Positions 59,732-64,000 of a stretch of DNA of 64,000 nt are shown here, one piece after another. The notes beneath the pieces are model-generated. The model was not told where the DNA came from. It searched no databases and worked only from the letters and a program-made list of their open reading frames with translations. Origin of the DNA: Microbacterium sp. 18062 (GTDB lineage: Bacteria > Actinomycetota > Actinomycetes > Actinomycetales > Microbacteriaceae); the NCBI RefSeq assembly GCF_902706225.1, contig NZ_CACSKB010000003.1, positions 1-64,000 of the forward strand, in the 5' to 3' direction. Position 1 is the stretch's first letter; each line of letters opens with the position of its first letter. Position numbers and translations under genes: made by a program.

Positions 59732-61567
59732 CTAGGACGACGAAGAGCGGGACGGCGAGGGGGATGCCGTGCGCGGCGCGCCGAACAGGCCCTTCCCGCG
59801 TCTCTCGAACAGCTCGTACGCCTCGCGGTAGGTCTTCGGCACCTTGTCGTCCGCGTGCCCGTACTTGGCGACGAGAAGTCCGGCGAGGCCGACCCCGGGA
59901 GGGCTGAGGGGACGCTCGTCGGCACCGGCGTCGAACGGGAGGGTGCTCTCCGGGTTCGGCGGCACATACGCCGGCTGTGTCGTCGGCCAGTCCCGCGGGT
60001 CGCGCGGCGTGGAGAGCGTGATCGCGTTGTCGATGGTCGGCGCATCCGCGTCCCGGGCGGTGAGCGGCGGGAGGTCGTACTTGTGCGTGAGGGTGCTGAT
60101 GACCGATCCGTGGTGCATGGGATCGTTGATGACCTGCCCCTGTGCCGTGTACGCCGAGATCGCGATCGCCGGAACGCGCACGCCGAGCCGATCGAACGCG
60201 AAGTCCATCTCGGTCCTGGCGGGAAGCCCCTCGGGCACCGTCGCCGCGGGAGGCGGCACGTGGTCGTACGTGCCGCCGTGCTCGTCGAACGTGACGAGCA
60301 GCATCGTGTTCATGGCGTTGGAGCCGTCGGCCGCCGAGCTCGACCGGACGGCCGAGTACACCTTGTGCAGCAGCGCCTCACCCGCGCGCACATCCGAGAT
60401 CGCCGCGCCGGAGATGATGTTGCCGTCCGAGTCGGTCTCGGTGAGCGGACCCACCGGCGGGTGCATGTCGTTGTGGTCATAGAGCAGCCGCGGCTCGATG
60501 AACGAGTACACCGGCAGATGGCCCGCGGCGACATCCTCCCAGAACCGGGACATCGTGCGGAAGTGATCGGTGCGGAAGTACTTCTCGAGCACCGGGGCGT
60601 GGATCAGACCGGTGAGGGAGACGAGCGTGACGTCGTCGAAGTAGACGACCCAGTCGAGGTCCGCGTCGCTGAGCCGATCGAAGATCGTCGGGGCGGCGTT
60701 CTCCTTGCGGAGCCATTTCCCGTAGCCGCCGTCGTACCCGTTGGTGACGTACCCGTGCGACGTCGAGGCGTGGAAGAACGATCTGTTGCAGAACGTCTGC
60801 GACGGCACCGCGCAGTGCCAGGAGTCGTAGACGGCGAAGTTGCGAGCGAGCGTCGAGACGACCGGCAGCATCTGCGGGTCGAAGCCGCCCATGATCACCG
60901 AGTACTCGTCGGCGGTGGGCTCGGTGTCGTCGTGATCCGCGGTGTATGTGTCGATGTAGTCCTGCAGGAATCCCGACATGGCGGGCGTCGCACCATCCGC
61001 CGGCGCGTTGAACGGCGCCTCCATCCCGTCGATCCTGCGGAAGCGGTTCGACTCCGGCGAGACGGTGCCGAACAGCTGGGTGTTGACGTGCGGGTACTCC
61101 TCGCCCGGATCGGGACGCGGGCTCGACATGACCTCGTCGGTGGGCCCCGAGTAGCGGTGCGCCGCCACCTCGTGGCCGTCGCGCGTCGTGTTGGACCTGC
61201 TCGCGGTGAGCCCGTCGAACGTCTGACCACCGGATGGCGGGCTGTCGGCGTAGAGCCAGCCGAGGAGGTTGTCGAGGGAACGGTTCTCGAACATGAGCAC
61301 GACGAGATGGTCGAAGCCGGGCCCGGCGGCGCGCGGGGGGACGCTCGTGGTCGGCGTCGGGGCGGCGGTGGACTCGGGAGTGGGGTCGTTGCCCGGCTGG
61401 AGCACACGGCCTATCCCGAATGCCGCTCCCGCCGCCGCCGCGACGCCTGCGGCCCCGAGACCCGCGACCTTGAGGAACCTCCGACGACTCTGTGCGATCG
61501 TCTCGGGTGCGGATGCGGTCGACGTCGTGGGGTCGGCGTCCGGCGGCACGGTGGGGTCGTCGGACAT
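59732..61567 (-). CDS. Tat-exported phosphoesterase (phospholipase C / acid phosphatase family)
   Basis: This 611-residue enzyme has a Tat signal SRRRFLKVAGLGAAG (residues about 27-41). The metal-dependent phosphoesterase domain has VLMFENRSLDNLLGW near residue 90 and TFDEHGGTYDHVPPP near 420. The family hydrolyses phosphodiesters of phospholipids or phosphomonoesters outside the cell. The ATG at 61567 follows GAGG; an ATG at 61579 (four residues longer) is also possible. It ends in a Ser-rich tail. It is a single gene, not coupled to its neighbours. Confidence 0.9.
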   Translation of the reverse strand: MSDDPTVPPDADPTTSTASAPETIAQSRRRFLKVAGLGAAGVAAAAGAAFGIGRVLQPGNDPTPESTAAPTPTTSVPPRAAGPGFDHLVVLMFENRSLDNLLGWLYADSPPSGGQTFDGLTASRSNTTRDGHEVAAHRYSGPTDEVMSSPRPDPGEEYPHVNTQLFGTVSPESNRFRRIDGMEAPFNAPADGATPAMSGFLQDYIDTYTADHDDTEPTADEYSVIMGGFDPQMLPVVSTLARNFAVYDSWHCAVPSQTFCNRSFFHASTSHGYVTNGYDGGYGKWLRKENAAPTIFDRLSDADLDWVVYFDDVTLVSLTGLIHAPVLEKYFRTDHFRTMSRFWEDVAAGHLPVYSFIEPRLLYDHNDMHPPVGPLTETDSDGNIISGAAISDVRAGEALLHKVYSAVRSSSAADGSNAMNTMLLVTFDEHGGTYDHVPPPAATVPEGLPARTEMDFAFDRLGVRVPAIAISAYTAQGQVINDPMHHGSVISTLTHKYDLPPLTARDADAPTIDNAITLSTPRDPRDWPTTQPAYVPPNPESTLPFDAGADERPLSPPGVGLAGLLVAKYGHADDKVPKTYREAYELFERRGKGLFGAPRTASPSPSRSSSS

Positions 61568-61811
61568 GCGCCGCCTCATCTCTTCGCCTCGAGGTGCAGA
61601 TCAGCATACGCCGCGCCGTCCTCGGGCCGACGGGCTTGCAATCGCATCCGCGAGGGGTCCCACCATCGGCCAGCTGACTTCCGAATGGCGTGCACAGCGG
61701 CGGAGATCGTGCTCGACTGGCAGGTGGGCCGGCGACGGGCGATCGGCCGAACGACGGCTGATTCGAGCGCGATCGACCCTGATGTGCGCGCCCGTGACGG
61801 AGGCCGCCCGA
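61568..61811. other. intergenic with REP-like copy 4
   Basis: CCGGCGACGGG (61729-61739) followed by CGATCGGCCGAACGACGGC (61740-61758) matches 27150-27178 except for a few positions. I see no gene and no other signal. Confidence 0.5.
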
Positions 61812-63038
61812 TCACCGTGCAAGCGGCGCCGCGAGACGCGCCCGCAGACCCCACACGATCGCGCCGCCGAGCGCGGCGGTGACCGCGATCACGATCGCGA
61901 GCGCATACGGCTCTGAGACTCCGGATGCCGGCAGAAACTGCCCGAGAGGCGCGAGCAGTGCCGCCGAGCCGAACCCGGTCGCGCCGATCAGACCCGCGGC
62001 CGTTCCGGCCTCACGCGCATGGGCGATGAGCGCCAGCGTCTGGATCATCGGCAGGCTCACGCCGCATCCGATCATGAACACGAGCAGGCACGACACCGTC
62101 CACCACGCACCGAGACCGGCAAGAGTGACCGCCGCGAGACCGCACGCGGCGGTACACATGATCGCGAGTGACAGCCACAACAGCAGGACCGGTCTCACCC
62201 CGCGCACCGCCAGGCGTGGCGACGCCTGCAAACCGACCATCATGCCGAGCGTCATGACCGCGAACATCACGCCGAACTGCGGCACCGACACCCCCAACCG
62301 CACCTGGAAGATGTACGGTGCCCACTGCAGGAACGTGTACAGAGCGGTGAACCTCAGGCCCGCGAGCACGAGCAGTCTCAAGAACACGCCGTCCGACAGA
62401 AGACGTGCGTATCGCGTCCAGGTCGAGTCGTCGGCCCCATCCGGCTGACGGGTCTCCGGGATCGACGATGCGCATGCTCCGAACAGGACGAGCGCGACGA
62501 TGCCGAGCACGACGAAGATCGACTGCCATCCCCACATCGCCAACAACGCCGCACCGACCACCGGCGCGATCAACGGGGCGACGCTCGACATCAGGGCGAT
62601 CAGGCCGAGCATGCGCACCAGTGCCCGCCCCTCATGCACATCCCGAGCGATCGCCAGCGCGGTCACCGTAGCCGCCGACGCGCCCACGCCCTGCACGAAC
62701 CGCGCGACGAAGAACACCGAGATGTCGGCCGCCAGAGCACACGCGACCGACGCGGCGAACAGAAGCGCCATGCCCGCCAACAACGGCAGCCGGCGCCCGA
62801 GCCGGTCGCTCAGCGGCCCGACGCACAGATACCCGACGGCGAATCCAGCCATGGTCGCGGCGAGCGTCAGCTGAACGGCGTCGTCGCCGACCCCGAGGTG
62901 AGCGGCCAGCACCGGCATGGCCGGCAGGTAGCTGTCGACGGTGAACGGCGTCACTCCGGCGATCACCCCGAGCAGCGCCGTAGGCGCCTTCCGAACCGCG
63001 CTGCTCAACGTTCGCCAACCTTTACACATCTGTAACAC
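61812..63038 (-). CDS. MFS drug-resistance transporter (Bcr/CflA type)
   Basis: This 408-residue transporter has about twelve helices. It has PFTVDSYLPAMP in the first helix, a Bcr/CflA hallmark, and GPLSDRLGRRLPLLAG as the loop 2-3 motif. It probably exports drugs or metabolites. It is divergent from the amino-acid permease gene; the 51-bp gap carries both promoters and the dyad 63067-63080. The start may be one of several Met near 63038. Confidence 0.88.
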   Translation of the reverse strand: MLQMCKGWRTLSSAVRKAPTALLGVIAGVTPFTVDSYLPAMPVLAAHLGVGDDAVQLTLAATMAGFAVGYLCVGPLSDRLGRRLPLLAGMALLFAASVACALAADISVFFVARFVQGVGASAATVTALAIARDVHEGRALVRMLGLIALMSSVAPLIAPVVGAALLAMWGWQSIFVVLGIVALVLFGACASSIPETRQPDGADDSTWTRYARLLSDGVFLRLLVLAGLRFTALYTFLQWAPYIFQVRLGVSVPQFGVMFAVMTLGMMVGLQASPRLAVRGVRPVLLLWLSLAIMCTAACGLAAVTLAGLGAWWTVSCLLVFMIGCGVSLPMIQTLALIAHAREAGTAAGLIGATGFGSAALLAPLGQFLPASGVSEPYALAIVIAVTAALGGAIVWGLRARLAAPLAR

Positions 63039-63066
63039 ACGACCACGGGGGATCTCTCATACTGTC

Positions 63067-63080
63067 TGTAATCGTTTACA
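63067..63080. promoter_or_regulatory. LacI-type palindrome before the permease gene
   Basis: TGTAATCGTTTACA has TGTAA/TTACA arms around a central CG, the form bound by LacI-family regulators. It overlaps the AAGGAG ribosome site of the permease gene (63080-63085). Confidence 0.4.
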
Positions 63081-63089
63081 AGGAGTCCC

Positions 63090-64000
63090 ATGCCAGACGC
63101 TATCACGGAGCCGCGCACCACGGCCGTGCCGCCCCGACTCGTTCTCAAGCAGCAGGGAGGCATACGGCGCGCGGCACTCTCCGTGGCCATCGTCGTGGTC
63201 GTCACCGTCGCCGTCGGGGGCGTGCTCTTCTCCGGGGCCATCAGCTGGCCGACCGTGTGGCGCTACCTGTTCGCGCCCCCGGTGCTCTCGGGCCTGTGGG
63301 TGACGATCCAGCTGACCGTCCTCGCGATGGTGCTCGGCGTGGCACTCGGCATCGCCTCGGCGCTCATGCTGCGCTCGCGCACACCCGCCGTGGCCTGGCT
63401 CGCGCGAGCCTACATCTGGTTCTTCCGCGGCACCCCCGTGCTTGTGCAGCTGATCTTCTGGTTCAACCTGTCGCTCATCCTGCCGACAATCGGATGGGGC
63501 GACGGCGCGATCTCGACGAACGCCCTGATCACCCCCTTCATCGCCGCGCTCCTCGGACTCGGCATCAACGAGGGCGCCTATATGAGCGAGATCTTCCGCG
63601 CCGGCATCGACTCGGTCGACCGCGGACAGACCGAGGCGGGCCTGGCGAGCGGAATGACGCCGGCCCAGGTGATGCGAAGGATCGTGCTACCCCAGGCGCT
63701 CATGGTCATCACGCCCCCGACCGGCAACCAGGCGATCGGGATGCTGAAGACCACCTCGCTCGTCTCGGTCATCGCAGCGCAGGACCTTCTCACGAGCGTG
63801 CAGCGCATCTACGCCACCAACTACCAGATCATCGACCTGCTGATCGTGGCGTGCATCTGGTACCTGCTGCTCACGACGATCGCCACGATCGGGCAGTCCC
63901 GGCTCGAGCGCAGCTTCACAAGCGGGCAGCGGGCCGCCGTAGGCACGCGGCGTTGGCGACGCTCGCGCGTCGAGCTGCCGACGATCCCGTTCGGCAAGGA
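63090..64000 (+). CDS. amino-acid ABC permease (HisM/GlnP type), 3' end outside window
   Basis: The ATG at 63090 follows AAGGAG, and the frame stays open to the window edge (303 codons seen). It begins MPDAITEPRTTAVPP and has five or six helices with SGLWVTIQLTVLAMVLG and FFRGTPVLVQL, the HEQ-type permease signature. The EAA loop is GQTEAGLASGMTPAQVMRRI, then VLPQAL. Members import polar amino acids with a separate ATPase and binding protein, which probably lie beyond 64000. An N-terminal extension of about 30 residues precedes the first helix. Confidence 0.9.
   Translation, partial: MPDAITEPRTTAVPPRLVLKQQGGIRRAALSVAIVVVVTVAVGGVLFSGAISWPTVWRYLFAPPVLSGLWVTIQLTVLAMVLGVALGIASALMLRSRTPAVAWLARAYIWFFRGTPVLVQLIFWFNLSLILPTIGWGDGAISTNALITPFIAALLGLGINEGAYMSEIFRAGIDSVDRGQTEAGLASGMTPAQVMRRIVLPQALMVITPPTGNQAIGMLKTTSLVSVIAAQDLLTSVQRIYATNYQIIDLLIVACIWYLLLTTIATIGQSRLERSFTSGQRAAVGTRRWRRSRVELPTIPFGK

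Noticed and set aside
1-64000. tRNA, rRNA or intact insertion sequences
   Set aside because: No cloverleaf-type sequence, ribosomal RNA signature or complete transposase gene was recognised anywhere in the window.

Overview
The window looks like a chromosomal segment of a high-GC Gram-positive actinobacterium, most likely Microbacterium or a close relative in Microbacteriaceae. This rests on very high GC with G/C third positions, LPXTG-type surface anchors, DUF222/HNH and DUF2510/Excalibur proteins, ABC sugar importers lacking their own ATPase, and hairpins without U-tracts. The genus is inferred; no rRNA or tRNA gene is present to settle it.

Layout. (1) 1-1700: decayed DNA with a frameshifted membrane-protein remnant and an 11.5-copy hexanucleotide array. 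(2) 1738-16582: a cell-surface/exopolysaccharide region: UDP-glucose dehydrogenase, GalU, a tail-spike-like beta-helix protein, a CPBP membrane protein, an LPXTG protein, a DUF4012 protein and a chain-length/BY-kinase protein. Diverging from these is an HprK-like kinase with a PqqD-like tail, an AraC-type regulator, a Tat-exported protein, a family-5 nucleotidyltransferase and a type I signal peptidase. (3) 16780-19024: a graveyard of truncated or frameshifted genes. (4) 19282-30809: a lipoprotein, a small coiled-coil membrane protein, a GH3 beta-glucosidase/TetR/ABC sugar-import locus, a HipBA toxin-antitoxin pair with a strong operator, and an S9 peptidase. (5) 30868-35247: an Asn-synthase-type amidotransferase and a GCS2/ATP-grasp ligase. 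Together with the S9 peptidase they form a probable peptide-amide metabolite cassette. (6) 35548-44046: duplicated small membrane genes, a TetR regulator, an NMT1/Thi5-type ABC importer and a flavin aromatic hydroxylase, then a scrap-built chimera. (7) 44047-45459: a DUF222/HNH protein. (8) 45512-59649: thirteen genes all on the minus strand, many overlapping by 4-11 bp: Rieske reductase, Rieske oxygenase, two alpha/beta hydrolases, a 42-residue membrane protein, an M20-like protein, an MFS pump, a TetR regulator, a peptide-type ABC importer and an amidase. This is a probable uptake and catabolic operon for an aromatic amide or similar compound. (9) 59732-64000: a Tat-exported phosphoesterase, an MFS efflux pump and the start of an amino-acid ABC permease gene.

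The most promising candidates for undescribed biology are four. The first is the HprK-like/PqqD/nucleotidyltransferase module beside the capsule kinase, with a helically phased repeat array upstream of its exported protein. The second is the ligase/amidotransferase/peptidase trio. The third is the catabolic run, which contains a hydrolase lacking the catalytic serine, an M20 protein lacking its metal ligands and a coupled tiny membrane protein. The fourth is a family of small coiled-coil membrane genes carried in duplicated cassettes.
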